Both the position numbers and the translations under genes were made by a program. 64,000 nt of DNA from positions 1 to 64,000 of the forward strand of contig JBCDJG010000017.1 in the NCBI GenBank assembly GCA_038748065.1, written 5' to 3'. Every line of letters begins with the position of its first letter. Positions within the stretch are counted from its first letter, which is position 1. Of this stretch, positions 7,758 to 16,908 are shown one piece after another. Below the pieces are notes generated by a model. It made no database searches. It saw only the letters and a program-made list of their open reading frames with translations, and was not told the DNA's origin. Origin of the DNA: JBCDJG01 sp038748065. Its GTDB lineage: Bacteria; Pseudomonadota; Gammaproteobacteria; Pseudomonadales; Halieaceae.

Positions 7758-8300
7758 CTACTCGCTGGCTGCCACATCATCGCCTGCGTCGTCCGGCGTT
7801 AGGGCTTCGAGGGCGTCATTGCTGAGTTCTTTGGTTTTGTCCCAGGCGTCGGCGCTGACTTCAGTGGTCTTGTCCCAGGTCTTTTCACTGCCTTCCTTGG
7901 TTGCTTCCCAGGCCTCAGAGCTGACTTCAGTGGTCTTGTCCCAGGCCTTCTCGCTGCCCTCCTTGGTCGCTTCCCAGGCCTCGGAGCTGACTTCAGTAGT
8001 CTTGTCCCAGGCCTTCTCGCTGCCCTCCTTGGTCGCTTCCCAGGCCTTCTCGCTGCCCTCTTTGGTCGCTTTCCAGGCGTCGGAGCTGACTTCAGTGGTC
8101 TTGTCCCAGGCCTTCTCGCTGCCTTCCTTGGTGGCTTCCCAGGTCTCGCTGCTGGCGCCCTTGGTTTTTTCCCAGGTCTCCGCGGCGGCTTCGCCTACTT
8201 CGTCCCAGGCACTTTTATCAGCCTCGGGTTCCGCCTGGGCCAGCGTTTGGCCGGCGCACAGCAGGCTGATCAGCAACGTCACGGTTGGCGTTGATTTCAT
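7758..8300 (-). CDS. Exported 11-residue-repeat protein
   Basis: The ATG at 8300 gives a 180-residue protein with a signal peptide (MKSTPTVTLLISLLCAGQTLAQ). The reading frame stays open further upstream but has no better start. From about residue 25 to 165 the chain is almost entirely tandem 11-mers alternating SSEAWEATKEG and SEKAWDKTTEV, each with a Trp at position 5. Charge and periodicity predict a long amphipathic helix resembling group 3 LEA and apolipoprotein 11-mer proteins. The tail is acidic (EALTPDDAGDDVAASE). I do not recognise a named family; a periplasmic stress, scaffold or membrane-surface role is only inference. Confidence 0.7.
   Translation of the reverse strand: MKSTPTVTLLISLLCAGQTLAQAEPEADKSAWDEVGEAAAETWEKTKGASSETWEATKEGSEKAWDKTTEVSSDAWKATKEGSEKAWEATKEGSEKAWDKTTEVSSEAWEATKEGSEKAWDKTTEVSSEAWEATKEGSEKTWDKTTEVSADAWDKTKELSNDALEALTPDDAGDDVAASE
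7854..8150. repeat. 66-bp in-frame tandem repeats inside the repeat-protein gene
   Basis: The word GCTGACTTCAGTGGTC (one variant) recurs at 7854, 7920, 7986 and 8085. The steps are 66, 66 and 99 bases, so the array is built from 33-base half units. Each 33 bases encodes one 11-residue repeat, and the copies differ mainly at third positions. This indicates recent tandem duplication under coding constraint. Confidence 0.85.
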
Positions 8301-8358
8301 CGCGAATGCTCCTGAAAGTTGGCTGACAGTATAGGACAGACGACGCGCATCATAGCAC

Positions 8359-9162
8359 TCAGTCCTTATATTCAGGCGCACGGCCGGCTTTGCGTGCTCG
8401 GATTGCCTCTTCAAAGTTTTGCGTCGTCATGCGCACGTAGAGCTGCGCGTGACCTTCATGATTCATATGGGAGTGCAGGCTGCCGGCATCTACGCCCGTC
8501 CACAGCATCTGCTTGCTCATCTCCACGCCGAGTTGGCTGTGGCCGCTTATTTGCTCGGCGACTTCGTAGCATTGGGGGAGCAGCTGTTCTGGCTGGACGG
8601 CGCGAGACACGATACCGATATTGGCGGCCTCCGCTGCCTCGACGTCACGGCCTGTCAGCATGATCTCGAAGGCCCGGCTGGTGCCAATAGCTCGGGGCAG
8701 CAGGTAGCTGAGTCCGAGTTCGGCGGAGGTCAGCCCGTTGTTGATGCCGGCGGGGCGAAAATAGGCGTGTTCCGAGGCAATACGAATATCGGCCGCCATT
8801 GCGAGGCAAAAGCCACCGCCGATAGCGGCACCATTGACCCCGGCAATGACCGGCTGGGGCAGGTCATGGATAGTTCGCACCACGTCCTCCAGTATCCGCA
8901 TGGCTCTGCGGGCGATCCCGGGTACGGTCAGGCCATCGAAAACATCCAGCCATCCAGGGTCTTCAAGATCCGCACCCGAACAGAAGCCCTCGCCGACGCC
9001 GGTGATGATGACCGCACGCACGGCGTTGTTGTCACCGGCGGCTTCCAGCGCCTCACGAAAGGGCACCATGACATCGAATGCCATGGCATTCATTCGCTCC
9101 GGGCGGTTGAGGCTGATCAGGCGAATGCCCGGCTTGGGGTCTTCCACGCGAATGTATGACAT
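8359..9162 (-). CDS. Enoyl-CoA hydratase/isomerase family protein
   Basis: This 267-residue crotonase-fold protein opens SLNRPERMNAM. The first oxyanion-hole segment is CSGADL at 61-66. The second is GAAIGGGFCLAMAADIRIAS, followed by TSAELGLSYLLPRAIG, which supplies the position of the catalytic Glu in hydratases. It probably acts on an enoyl-CoA in fatty-acid or side-chain degradation. No beta-oxidation partner is adjacent, so the substrate is unknown. Confidence 0.85.
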   Translation of the reverse strand: MSYIRVEDPKPGIRLISLNRPERMNAMAFDVMVPFREALEAAGDNNAVRAVIITGVGEGFCSGADLEDPGWLDVFDGLTVPGIARRAMRILEDVVRTIHDLPQPVIAGVNGAAIGGGFCLAMAADIRIASEHAYFRPAGINNGLTSAELGLSYLLPRAIGTSRAFEIMLTGRDVEAAEAANIGIVSRAVQPEQLLPQCYEVAEQISGHSQLGVEMSKQMLWTGVDAGSLHSHMNHEGHAQLYVRMTTQNFEEAIRARKAGRAPEYKD

Positions 9163-9382
9163 GCTTGGGTTTCCTTCCGATGTACAGCGGGCTCGGGCGC
9201 TCGCGTAATCACACCAGTTGTCGTTAGGGTTAAGGCCTTCGATTCAGGTGCAGGCTTTTATGATCTGTGGGCATAACGAACGTGCTCTTTCCTTCCAATT
9301 TGACTAAACCAAGCCGAGATGGGGAAGAACCGGGCGTCCATCCAGTGCGTAACAAGTTTACTACATTGCGAGGTATTGGCAC

Positions 9383-9841
9383 GTGGTTACCAGCCCCATT
9401 AAAGGCCCCTGGCGGGCGTCAGAAGTCGACCAGTTCCTGGACCGTGGCGGGCTGCCGATGCGCCTGGCGTGCTGCGGTGCAGACGGTTTCCCTCGCGTGG
9501 TGTCGCTTTGGTACCGCTACCAGCAGGGACAGCTGCTGTGTGTGACGCACGAGAAGGCGCAGCTCTTATCGATCCTCGCGCGTGACAATCGTGTCGGCTT
9601 TGAGATTTCCCCCAACGATCCTCCCTACCATGGCGTGCGCGGGCAGGGCGTGGCCGAAGTCACCGACCTGGGTGCCAGGGACGCTCTGGAGGATATGCTG
9701 AGTCGTTATCTGGGTGGTACGCAGTCCAGCCTGGGGCAGTGGCTACTGTCGCGCGGTGACGAGGAACGCCTGATTACGGTCACGCCGACACGCTTGTTTA
9801 CCTGGGACTACCGGCTGAGAATGGCTGACGCCGTAGCCTAG
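9383..9841 (+). CDS. Pyridoxamine 5'-phosphate oxidase-fold protein
   Basis: The GTG at 9383 has GAGGT 8 bases upstream. The 152-residue product has the split-barrel FMN-binding look of the PNPOx-like family: an early LACCGADGFPRVVSLWYRYQ strand pair, CVTHEKAQLLSILARDNRVGFEI, and YHGVRGQGVAEV. Such proteins bind FMN, F420 or heme; this one could be a flavin-dependent reductase, but no function can be assigned. The 220-base region before it is divergent from the enoyl-CoA hydratase gene and must hold both promoters. Confidence 0.7.
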   Translation: MVTSPIKGPWRASEVDQFLDRGGLPMRLACCGADGFPRVVSLWYRYQQGQLLCVTHEKAQLLSILARDNRVGFEISPNDPPYHGVRGQGVAEVTDLGARDALEDMLSRYLGGTQSSLGQWLLSRGDEERLITVTPTRLFTWDYRLRMADAVA

Positions 9842-9857
9842 TTAGACGCCGTAGCCT
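9827..9857. repeat. 13-bp direct repeat at a gene end
   Basis: GACGCCGTAGCCT occurs at 9827-9839 and again at 9845-9857, a period of 18 bases. The first copy is the last codons of the PNPOx-like gene; the second lies just past its TAG stop, toward ychF. It looks like a short duplication. Confidence 0.6.
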
Positions 9858-9902
9858 GGATAATGGCGCGGCGCTGCGTGGCCATCTAGCGAGCCAAGCC
9901 AC

Positions 9903-10997
9903 TCAAACGTTGAACCGGAAGTGGATAACATCCCCGTCTTGCACCACGTAATCTTTGCCCTCCAGGCGCCAGCGACCCGCATCCTTGGCACCTTGCTCAC
10001 CGTCGTGGTTGATGAAGTCGTCATAGCCAACAACTTCTGCACGGATAAAGCCCTTCTGGAAGTCCGTGTGAATAACCCCAGCGGCCTCCGGTGCCGACGC
10101 ACCGATGCGAACGGTCCAGGCGCGCACCTCCTTGGGTCCGGCCGTGAAATAAGTGTGCAGGCCGAGTAGGTCATAGCCCGCGCGGATCACTTTATTGAGG
10201 CCGGGCTCTTCCATGCCCAGTTCCTCCAGGAATTCCTGGCGTTCGCTGTCATCGAGTTCAACGATTTCCGACTCCAGCTTGTTGCAGATCGCGACTGTAA
10301 CCGCGCCTTCATCGGCAGCGATGGCACGCACGCGGTCAAGGTGGGGGTTGTCGTCGAATCCGTCTTCATCGACGTTGGCGATATACATGGTGGGCTTGGT
10401 TGTCAGCAGAAACAACTGTGTTGTAAGCGCCTGTTCGTTTTCGTCGAGCGCTAAGGAGCGTACTGGCCTGGCCTCGTTGAGGTGGGGTAGGAGCTTTCCT
10501 TCCAGCAATGCCTTCAGCGCAACTGCTTCTTTATCGCCGCTCTTGGCAGTGCGTGTCACGGTTTGCAGCTTTTTCTCGCAGCTCTCAAGGTCGGCCAGGG
10601 CGAGCTCAGTGTTGATGACCTCAATATCTGACTTGGGATCGACCTGGTTTGACACATGAATTACGTTGTCGTCTTCAAAACATCGCACGACGTGAGCGAT
10701 GGCGTCAGTTTCACGAATATTGGCCAGGAATTGATTCCCGAGTCCTTCACCTTTGGAGGCGCCGGCGACCAGTCCCGCGATATCTACAAACTCCATGGTG
10801 GTGGCGATTTCTTTCTCCGGCTGGACGATGGCGGCGATTTTCGCTTGCCTGACATCCGGCACGGGCACGACGCCTGCATTGGGTTCGATCGTGCAGAACG
10901 GGAAATTCTCCGCGTCTACTCCCGCGCGCGTCAGCGCGTTAAACAAGGTGGATTTACCCACGTTGGGCAATCCGACGATACCGCATTTGAATCCCAT
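9903..10997 (-). CDS. ychF: Ribosome-associated ATPase YchF
   Basis: At 364 residues it has the full length of YchF/Ola1. The P-loop is GLPNVGKS at residues 9-16 and FVDIAGLV is the G3 segment. The G4 position reads NKLE instead of NKxD, which explains the ATP preference of this Obg-family member. The C-terminal TGS domain ends in the family tail [11 protein letters not shown]. It binds ribosomes and moderates oxidative-stress responses. It follows pth by 22 bases, the usual pairing. Confidence 0.96.
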   Translation of the reverse strand: MGFKCGIVGLPNVGKSTLFNALTRAGVDAENFPFCTIEPNAGVVPVPDVRQAKIAAIVQPEKEIATTMEFVDIAGLVAGASKGEGLGNQFLANIRETDAIAHVVRCFEDDNVIHVSNQVDPKSDIEVINTELALADLESCEKKLQTVTRTAKSGDKEAVALKALLEGKLLPHLNEARPVRSLALDENEQALTTQLFLLTTKPTMYIANVDEDGFDDNPHLDRVRAIAADEGAVTVAICNKLESEIVELDDSERQEFLEELGMEEPGLNKVIRAGYDLLGLHTYFTAGPKEVRAWTVRIGASAPEAAGVIHTDFQKGFIRAEVVGYDDFINHDGEQGAKDAGRWRLEGKDYVVQDGDVIHFRFNV

Positions 10998-11019
10998 GTT
11001 GGGTCCTCCGGAGGCGGCC

Positions 11020-11610
11020 TCAGGCCGCGCTGAAACTGTGTAGGCGGGTCATGGCCTTGGTGTCATTACCCTCCAGCAACAGGGGTAGCGAGGCGATAGC
11101 CTCGCCGATACTAGCGTCAATACGCTCACGATCCTGGGCGCCCGGTGCATTCAGCACATAGCTCGTCACTTTTGAGGCGTGCCCGGGGTGTCCGATACCT
11201 ACCCGCAGTCGGTAGAAATCACGGCTGTTGCCCAGAGCTGGAATGATGTCCCGCAACCCGTTATGCCCGCCATGGCCACCACCACGCTTGAAGCGCGCCG
11301 TGCCTGCCGGGATGTCGAGTTCGTCGTGAGCGATGAGCATCTGCTCTGGAGCGATCTTGAAAAAGGTGGCCATCGCAGATACTGCTTTGCCGCTGCGATT
11401 CATGAAGGTCGTAGGAACGAGCAGGCGAAGGTCTTGGCCCTCGAGGTTAATGCGGCCTGTCAAACCGAAGAACTTGGCATCGTCTTGCAGTGTGCAGCCC
11501 TGCTGTTGCGCCAGCGCCTCCACAAAGTCAGCACCGGCGTTGTGCCGGGTGCCCCGGTATGCGTTACCGGGGTTACCCAGGCCTACGATCAGCTTGAAGT
11601 GTGCTGCCAC
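11020..11610 (-). CDS. pth: Peptidyl-tRNA hydrolase
   Basis: This 196-residue protein begins with the Pth signature [18 protein letters not shown], with catalytic His23. The second conserved block is [28 protein letters not shown]. It releases peptides from prematurely dropped peptidyl-tRNA so that tRNA can be recycled. It lies 26 bases downstream of rplY and 22 bases upstream of ychF, consistent with one transcript. Confidence 0.96.
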   Translation of the reverse strand: MAAHFKLIVGLGNPGNAYRGTRHNAGADFVEALAQQQGCTLQDDAKFFGLTGRINLEGQDLRLLVPTTFMNRSGKAVSAMATFFKIAPEQMLIAHDELDIPAGTARFKRGGGHGGHNGLRDIIPALGNSRDFYRLRVGIGHPGHASKVTSYVLNAPGAQDRERIDASIGEAIASLPLLLEGNDTKAMTRLHSFSAA

Positions 11611-11636
11611 CGAAGTTCAGGCGGACGGCGAGGTTA

Positions 11637-12308
11637 TCAGTCCTCGCTGTCGCCTTCCTCCTCGCTCGCGCCTGCGTCTTCAGCGCCATTTTCAGCTGCG
11701 TCAAGCTCTTCGTCAGCCCCACCGCCCTTCGGCGCGATGATGGAGGCGACCGCGAGGTCGTGATCTTCACCCAGTGCCAGGGCAACCGAGGTCACGCCCT
11801 CCGGCAGGGTGATGTCTGACAGGTGAATGATCTGGCCGATCTCAACCTCCTGCATATCCACTTCGATGTACTCAGGGATATCTTTCGGCAGACAGGAGAC
11901 CTCGATTTCGGTCACCTGGTGTTGTACGAGGCCGCCCTGCATCTTGACGCCCGTCGAGCTCTCTTCGTTGATGAAGTGAATCTGGATTTGCACTTTGACG
12001 GCGACGTTAGCATCGACGCGCAGAAAGTCCGCGTGCATCACTGACTCTTTCGCGGGGTGACGTTGCAGGTCCTTGAGAATCGCCTGCTGTTGGTCGCCGC
12101 CGACGTCGATGGTCAGCACGTGAGAGTAAAACGCTTCATTCTCCAGCGCTTTTTCAAAGTCTTTACGCACCAGGGTCAGTGGCTGGGGATCTTTGCCCGC
12201 GCCGTAGATGATGGCAGGTACTTTGTCAGCGAGACGACGCAGGCGGCGGCTCGCACCTTTCCCCATGTCCTCACGCAGTTCCGCGTTCAGTTCAAATTGG
12301 TCTGACAT
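11637..12308 (-). CDS. rplY: 50S ribosomal protein L25 (general stress protein Ctc type)
   Basis: Two ATGs lie two codons apart; AAGGAG is 9 bases from the second (12308) but only 3 from the first, so 12308 is used, giving 223 residues. The N-terminal L25 5S-rRNA-binding domain (LREDMGKGASRRLRRLADKVPAIIYG) is followed by the longer Ctc-type beta domain (DIPEYIEVDMQEVEIG). The acidic tail has many Glu/Asp residues and is probably flexible. It binds 5S rRNA in the large subunit. Confidence 0.94.
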   Translation of the reverse strand: MSDQFELNAELREDMGKGASRRLRRLADKVPAIIYGAGKDPQPLTLVRKDFEKALENEAFYSHVLTIDVGGDQQQAILKDLQRHPAKESVMHADFLRVDANVAVKVQIQIHFINEESSTGVKMQGGLVQHQVTEIEVSCLPKDIPEYIEVDMQEVEIGQIIHLSDITLPEGVTSVALALGEDHDLAVASIIAPKGGGADEELDAAENGAEDAGASEEEGDSED

Positions 12309-12379
12309 TGTCATGACTCCTTTGAGTAGTCACCGCGGCGTCTGCGACCGACGCGGCGGTGGTTGAAAAAAGCGCCGTC

Positions 12380-13327
12380 CTATTCGAACAGCGCGCTGAT
12401 TGATTCCTCGTTGGACACGCGACGGATAGATTCCGCCAGCAGGTCTGCGATCGTGAGCTGGCGCACTTTACTGATAGCGCACGCCTCCTCGCTCAGAGGA
12501 ATCGTATCCGTCACTACCAGCTCATCGAGCTGAGAGTCACGAAGATTGCCCAGGGCGTTGCCCGACAATACCGCGTGGGTACAGTAAGCTATCACCTTGG
12601 TAGCGCCACGCTCTTTAAGCGCGTCGGCTGCTTTACACAGTGTGCCCGCCGTATCGACCATGTCGTCTACCAGCAAGCAGGTACGGCCATCGACTTCACC
12701 GATCAGGTTCATGACCTGGGCCTCGTTGGCCTGCGGACGGCGCTTGTCGATGATCGCGAGATCGGCGTCGTCGAGCTGCTTGGCGATGGCGCGGGCCCTG
12801 ACGACACCGCCAATATCGGGCGAGACCACCATGAGATCGTCGTAGTTGCAGGCGACAATGTCGTCGTTCAGTACCGGCGAGCCATACACGTTGTCTACCG
12901 GGCAGGCAAAAAAGCCCTGTATCTGCTCTGCGTGCAGGTCAACCGTCAGCACGCGATCAACGCCCACATTGACCATCATGTCGGCGACCACCTTGGCGCT
13001 GATCGGCACGCGGGCAGAGCGCACGCGACGGTCTTGCCTGGCGTAACCGAAGTAGGGCACCACCGCGGTGATTCTGGCCGCGGATGCACGCCTCAGCGCA
13101 TCGATCATCACCACCAGCTCCATCAGGTTATCGTTGGTGGGTGCACAGGTAGACTGCAGGACGAAAACGTCCTTGCCGCGCACGTTTTCATTCAGCTCTA
13201 CGGCGGTTTCGCCGTCGCTGAAGCGCCCCACGTCGGCCTTGCCGAGTGACAGATACAATCGGCTGGCAACCTTTTGCGCCAACTCCGGGTTGGAGTTGCC
13301 GGTGAAGACCATCATTTTCGAGGACAC
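12380..13327 (-). CDS. prs: Ribose-phosphate pyrophosphokinase
   Basis: Starting at the GTG at 13327 (GAAGGA upstream) the product is 315 residues, the same length as E. coli Prs, and begins [18 protein letters not shown]. Visible landmarks are the ATP-loop region [22 protein letters not shown], and the PRPP-binding loop [11 protein letters not shown]. It makes PRPP for nucleotide, His and Trp synthesis, feeding the hisG and PRTase enzymes also in this window. The frame is open further upstream through the tRNA-Gln region, which is a chance extension. Confidence 0.96.
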   Translation of the reverse strand: MSSKMMVFTGNSNPELAQKVASRLYLSLGKADVGRFSDGETAVELNENVRGKDVFVLQSTCAPTNDNLMELVVMIDALRRASAARITAVVPYFGYARQDRRVRSARVPISAKVVADMMVNVGVDRVLTVDLHAEQIQGFFACPVDNVYGSPVLNDDIVACNYDDLMVVSPDIGGVVRARAIAKQLDDADLAIIDKRRPQANEAQVMNLIGEVDGRTCLLVDDMVDTAGTLCKAADALKERGATKVIAYCTHAVLSGNALGNLRDSQLDELVVTDTIPLSEEACAISKVRQLTIADLLAESIRRVSNEESISALFE

Positions 13328-13418
13328 GTTTGCAGATCCTTCTGGAGTCTTTTTATGGGTGCGTTTTTGAGTGGCTAATGTTGCCACGTAACTGGCTCCC
13401 ATGACACCCGAATGAGTA

Positions 13419-13493
13419 TGGCTGGGGTGGCAGGATTCGAACCTGCGAATGCCGGGATCAAAACCCGGTGCCTTGCCACTTGGCGACACCCCA
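13419..13493 (-). tRNA. tRNA-Gln (TTG)
   Basis: This minus-strand cloverleaf of 75 bases includes encoded CCA. The acceptor stem is TGGGGTG, the anticodon stem CCGGG/CCCGG closes loop TTTTGAT (anticodon TTG), and the T arm is GGTTCGAATCC. The gap to ispE upstream is only 14 bases, and prs lies 91 bases downstream. The ispE-tRNA-Gln-prs order is familiar in gammaproteobacteria, so it is likely cut out of a longer mRNA. Confidence 0.95.
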
Positions 13494-13507
13494 ATAGTCC
13501 GTGCGCT

Positions 13508-14368
13508 TCAGTGCAGCAACTGGTGTACCGGGGAGTGGTTGACGCCCCGCGCGATCCAGCCGCGCCACTCGTCAGGAAGTTGGGCGAGCACCGCTTCGGC
13601 GGCCGCTCTGTCCTGGAAGGAAAGGAAGCAGCATGCGCCGCTTCCTGTCATTCTGGCATGCCCGAAATTCTCTAGCCAATTCAGCAGCTTATCGACCTCC
13701 GGGTGAAGAGATCTGGCCACCGCCTGGCAGTCGTTTCGGGTACCCCCCGCGAAAAAGGCCGCTATTGTGATGGGAGGCGTGTTGCGTGTCAATTGTCGGT
13801 TGGAAAAAATTTGAGCGGTGGAAATAGCGCAATCCGGGCGCGCGATCAGGTACCAGGCGGGGGGTATATCGACAGGGGTCAGCTGCTCACCCACGCCCTC
13901 TGCCCAGGCGCTGAAGCCGCGTACAAACAGCGGCACGTCGGCGCCAAGTTCAAGGCCCATTTCAGCCAGTCTGTCGATGTTGTGGCCAAGACCCCAGAGT
14001 TGATTGAGTCCGAGCAGGGTTGATGCAGCATCTGAACTGCCGCCGCCCAGACCGCCGCCGCTCGGCAGATGCTTGCGTAGGGTGATGTGCGCACCTTTGT
14101 GCGCAACCGTGCTCTTGCCGCTAACCCGCAGCAGCGCAGCCGCTCGGTAGACCAGGTTGTGCTCAGCGGGCATATCAATGCCATCCTGCTGCAGTACAAG
14201 TCGCTCATCATCTGTTTCCACGAGCGTTAACTCATCACCGCAGTCGAGCAGCTGAAACAGGGTTTGCAGGTTGTGATAACCATCGGAGCGCTGCCCGGTC
14301 ACATGCAGGAACAGGTTGATCTTGGCCGGGCAGGGCAGCGTAAGCGTTTTCACTGTGCCAACTGCCAC
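13508..14368 (-). CDS. ispE: 4-diphosphocytidyl-2-C-methyl-D-erythritol kinase
   Basis: The 286-residue GHMP kinase has the ATP loop LPSGGGLGGGSSDAAS and the N-terminal substrate segment CPAKINLFLHVTGQRSDGYH. It phosphorylates CDP-ME in the MEP isoprenoid pathway, supplying undecaprenyl and quinone side chains. Its start overlaps the end of lolB by 19 bases, implying translational coupling. Confidence 0.95.
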   Translation of the reverse strand: MAVGTVKTLTLPCPAKINLFLHVTGQRSDGYHNLQTLFQLLDCGDELTLVETDDERLVLQQDGIDMPAEHNLVYRAAALLRVSGKSTVAHKGAHITLRKHLPSGGGLGGGSSDAASTLLGLNQLWGLGHNIDRLAEMGLELGADVPLFVRGFSAWAEGVGEQLTPVDIPPAWYLIARPDCAISTAQIFSNRQLTRNTPPITIAAFFAGGTRNDCQAVARSLHPEVDKLLNWLENFGHARMTGSGACCFLSFQDRAAAEAVLAQLPDEWRGWIARGVNHSPVHQLLH

Positions 14369-14955
14369 TCGCGTAGTAGCAGGCGCGCACTGAGCTGGCC
14401 ATTGGCAACGGCGATGCGCGTTGGCAACTGGTCGCCCTCAAAGCTGCCGTAGTCCTGGTACTCAACCTGCCATCCGTCCTGCTGTAGGCGGCGCAAAAGT
14501 CCTCCCTCGATTTCCGTCGCTGCCTGGTCGCCCGGTGCAGGTAAGCCGCGCAGCCAGAAGGGCAGCTGCTGCAGGGGCAGGGGCCAGCCCGTAGCCGCGG
14601 TTATTGAGGTCATCGAATCCAATTGCATCTCGCGCTGATCGTCGCCGCGGCTGACCGTCAAAGTACGGCCGTCACTGACCGCGCTGACAGGCGCGAGGCC
14701 AAGCGGGCCACTCAGCCGCAGCTCGCTTTGGTCGCCTCGCTGCTGCCAATCAAGGCTTGCGGTTTCTGACTGCTCGGGCGTGCGCAGAGCGACCTTGCCA
14801 CGAACGCGCCAGTGCGTTGCGGCGAGCAGCCGTGCGCTGTGTTGATCCCATTGTATGTCTGCGGTTTTTTGGCCCGGTCCGGTTGTGCAGGCACCGATAA
14901 ACAGGGTCACCGCTGATAACCCGAGCCAGCGCCAGCCGAGCCTGATGACCTTCAC
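14350..14955 (-). CDS. lolB: Outer-membrane lipoprotein receptor LolB
   Basis: The 201-residue protein has a lipoprotein signal ending FIGAC, with the lipidated Cys at 23. A LolB-type beta-barrel half follows (WRVRGKVALRTPEQSETASLDWQQ, then LSGPLGLAPVSAV). LolB receives lipoproteins from LolA and inserts them into the outer membrane. It overlaps the TPR lipoprotein gene by 4 bases and ispE by 19, so the three form one translational unit. Confidence 0.93.
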   Translation of the reverse strand: MKVIRLGWRWLGLSAVTLFIGACTTGPGQKTADIQWDQHSARLLAATHWRVRGKVALRTPEQSETASLDWQQRGDQSELRLSGPLGLAPVSAVSDGRTLTVSRGDDQREMQLDSMTSITAATGWPLPLQQLPFWLRGLPAPGDQAATEIEGGLLRRLQQDGWQVEYQDYGSFEGDQLPTRIAVANGQLSARLLLREWQLAQ

Positions 14956-16712
14956 TGTGCGGCTGTGGCAGGCGCCATATCAGACAGACCGAAGCGCTCC
15001 AGGGTACTGAGCAGAACCTCGTGTTCCGGGTCGTCTTCCAGCGCCTCGCGCCAGATTTCGAGGGCCTCTTCGCGATCACCCTTCACCCACAAGACCTCCC
15101 CGAGGTGAGCCGCCACTTCCGGATCGGGGAAGCGCTGATAAGCTCGCCGGAGGTAGACCAGCGATTCCTCCAGCTGCCCTTGCCGGTAGAGAACCCAGCC
15201 CATGCTGTCCAGTATCGCGGGCTCCTCGGGCTCCAGTGCCAGGGCGCGAGCGATCAGGTCCTGGGCCTCGTCGATTCGATCTGTGCGATCGGCCAGGGTG
15301 TAGCCCAGCGCATTCAGGGCGGTGGCATTTTCCGGATCATTGTCGATGATCGCGCGCAGGTCCTGCTCCATGAGTTCCAACTCATCCTGCTGTTCCAGGG
15401 CCATGGAGCGCGCGTAGCGCAGGCTGTAGGAGTCCGGAAGATCGGCAAGTGCCAGGGTTAACAGGTCAACGGAGGCCTGCAGCTGGCCTGCCTGACCCAG
15501 CAGATCTGCCTCGAGCGCATACAGCCTTTCCGCCATGCCCGGATAGCGGGCGCGCAGGGCCCGAAAGTAAACGCGGCTCTGGCTGAACTGCCCGCTGCTC
15601 ATGAGGATGTCACCGACGCGGCTGTTTGCTGCCAGGAACTCGCGACCCTCGGTGACCTTCATGTAGTGCTTGAGGGCCAATTTCAGGTCACCCTCTTCCT
15701 CAGCGATTCGCCCCAGGTAGAAGTTGGCATCATTCTCCCGCTCGCCCAATTCCAGCAGCTGGGTGAGGTAGGCGCGAGCGGTCAGCCTGTCACCCATATC
15801 CTGGTTGATCAGGGCGAGGGAAAACAGCAGGTCGGCATCATTCGGGCTCTGAGCAGATAAGACTTCAAACTGCTCGCGGGCCGCTGCCATATCGTGTCGC
15901 GTCAGAATGCGTGCGTACTGCAGCCGCAGGCGCGTATTGGTCGGTTCCGCGGCCAGCGCGCGGTCGATGCGTGCGAAGGGCTTGCGCTTGCCCTGCTCCA
16001 GCAGCAGGCGTGCTTCCAGGAGCATGGCTTCGCTGCGTTCTGGCTCTATTTCAAGGACTTGGTCCAATCGCTGCAGGGCGATGCCCGTATTGCCCAATTC
16101 GGTGTGTACAAGGGCCTGGGCCAACAGCAGCTGGGCATCATCTGGAAACTCGGTGCCCAGTGCGTCCAGTCGCGCTGCCATTTGCGCCTGCTGCTCTGAA
16201 GTGAGGTCCTTGAATCCATGGGCCAGGATCGGGAAGTTTGCTCGCCCGCCCAGGCGCTGCAGCTCCGCGAGATGGGGCAGTGCTTCCCAGCTACGACCGT
16301 CCCTGACCAGCAGCGTAGCCAGGGTGTTGCGGGCTTCGGTGTTTTCAGGCTCAAGTTCGACCCAGAGCTGAACGGCCTCCAGGGCCCGTTCCTCTTCCTG
16401 CATGAACTGCGTCAGGTGCGTGGTGTGAGCGCTGATGCCGGCGTCGCGCAGCAGGGGTGCCTGTTCGGTGTACTGCTCCAGTGCGACATCGTAAGCACGG
16501 CGACGCAGGGCGAACTCAGCCAGGAGCAGGGGATAGAGGCTGTCCGCGGGTATCGCCCGCTCGGGGAGAGCCAGCTCGGGCGACTCTGTCACCGGCGGGG
16601 TCGGGGCTGGCTCACTGGCGATCTCGGGCAGCTCCGGCTGTGCAGCACAGGCTGAGAGTAGAAAGGCCGCGAAGACTGGGGACAGCAGGCGGGTCATGGC
16701 GCCAAGGGACAT
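14952..16712 (-). CDS. TPR-repeat lipoprotein upstream of lolB
   Basis: The 586-residue protein begins with a lipoprotein signal (FAAFLLSAC) and a Pro/Glu-rich linker. About 500 residues of tetratricopeptide repeats follow, with repeated patterns such as YLRRAYQRFPDPEVAAHLGEV and ALNALGYTLADR. It is a probable outer-membrane scaffold for protein-protein contacts. Families with this layout sit next to lolB in Pseudomonas, but no function is established. An ATG at 16697 is an alternative start; neither has a strong ribosome site. It is divergent from hemA. Confidence 0.8.
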   Translation of the reverse strand: MSLGAMTRLLSPVFAAFLLSACAAQPELPEIASEPAPTPPVTESPELALPERAIPADSLYPLLLAEFALRRRAYDVALEQYTEQAPLLRDAGISAHTTHLTQFMQEEERALEAVQLWVELEPENTEARNTLATLLVRDGRSWEALPHLAELQRLGGRANFPILAHGFKDLTSEQQAQMAARLDALGTEFPDDAQLLLAQALVHTELGNTGIALQRLDQVLEIEPERSEAMLLEARLLLEQGKRKPFARIDRALAAEPTNTRLRLQYARILTRHDMAAAREQFEVLSAQSPNDADLLFSLALINQDMGDRLTARAYLTQLLELGERENDANFYLGRIAEEEGDLKLALKHYMKVTEGREFLAANSRVGDILMSSGQFSQSRVYFRALRARYPGMAERLYALEADLLGQAGQLQASVDLLTLALADLPDSYSLRYARSMALEQQDELELMEQDLRAIIDNDPENATALNALGYTLADRTDRIDEAQDLIARALALEPEEPAILDSMGWVLYRQGQLEESLVYLRRAYQRFPDPEVAAHLGEVLWVKGDREEALEIWREALEDDPEHEVLLSTLERFGLSDMAPATAAQ

Positions 16713-16786
16713 CCTGATAATAGGTAATCTCTATGATGACATAAGCGAGAAGCTAAGCCCAACTGACTGCCAAACCCTGTCTAACT

Positions 16787-16795
16787 TGTTAAAAT
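16787..16795 (+). promoter_or_regulatory. Possible extended -10 element for hemA
   Basis: The sequence TG-T-TAAAAT has the extended -10 form, about 115 bases before hemA. No good -35 hexamer lies 17 bases upstream (TGCCAA), which would fit an extended -10 promoter. This is a weak prediction. Confidence 0.35.
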
Positions 16796-16908
16796 ACCGC
16801 ACAAATTGAATGGACTATGCTTGAGAAGGCAGCCCAGCACTGAACGCAGACTTGGCGCAGAAGCACTGCCGAGTACAAATCAGCACGCTGGCCACACGAA
16901 AAGAAGAC

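Noticed and set aside
7854..8150. CRISPR-like or intergenic repeat array
   Set aside because: The repeats are contiguous multiples of 33 bases, keep one reading frame and encode 11-residue units; there are no unique spacers.
13328..13489. N-terminal extension of prs through tRNA-Gln
   Set aside because: The frame is open, but the GTG at 13327 gives exactly the family length; the extension would translate the tRNA region.
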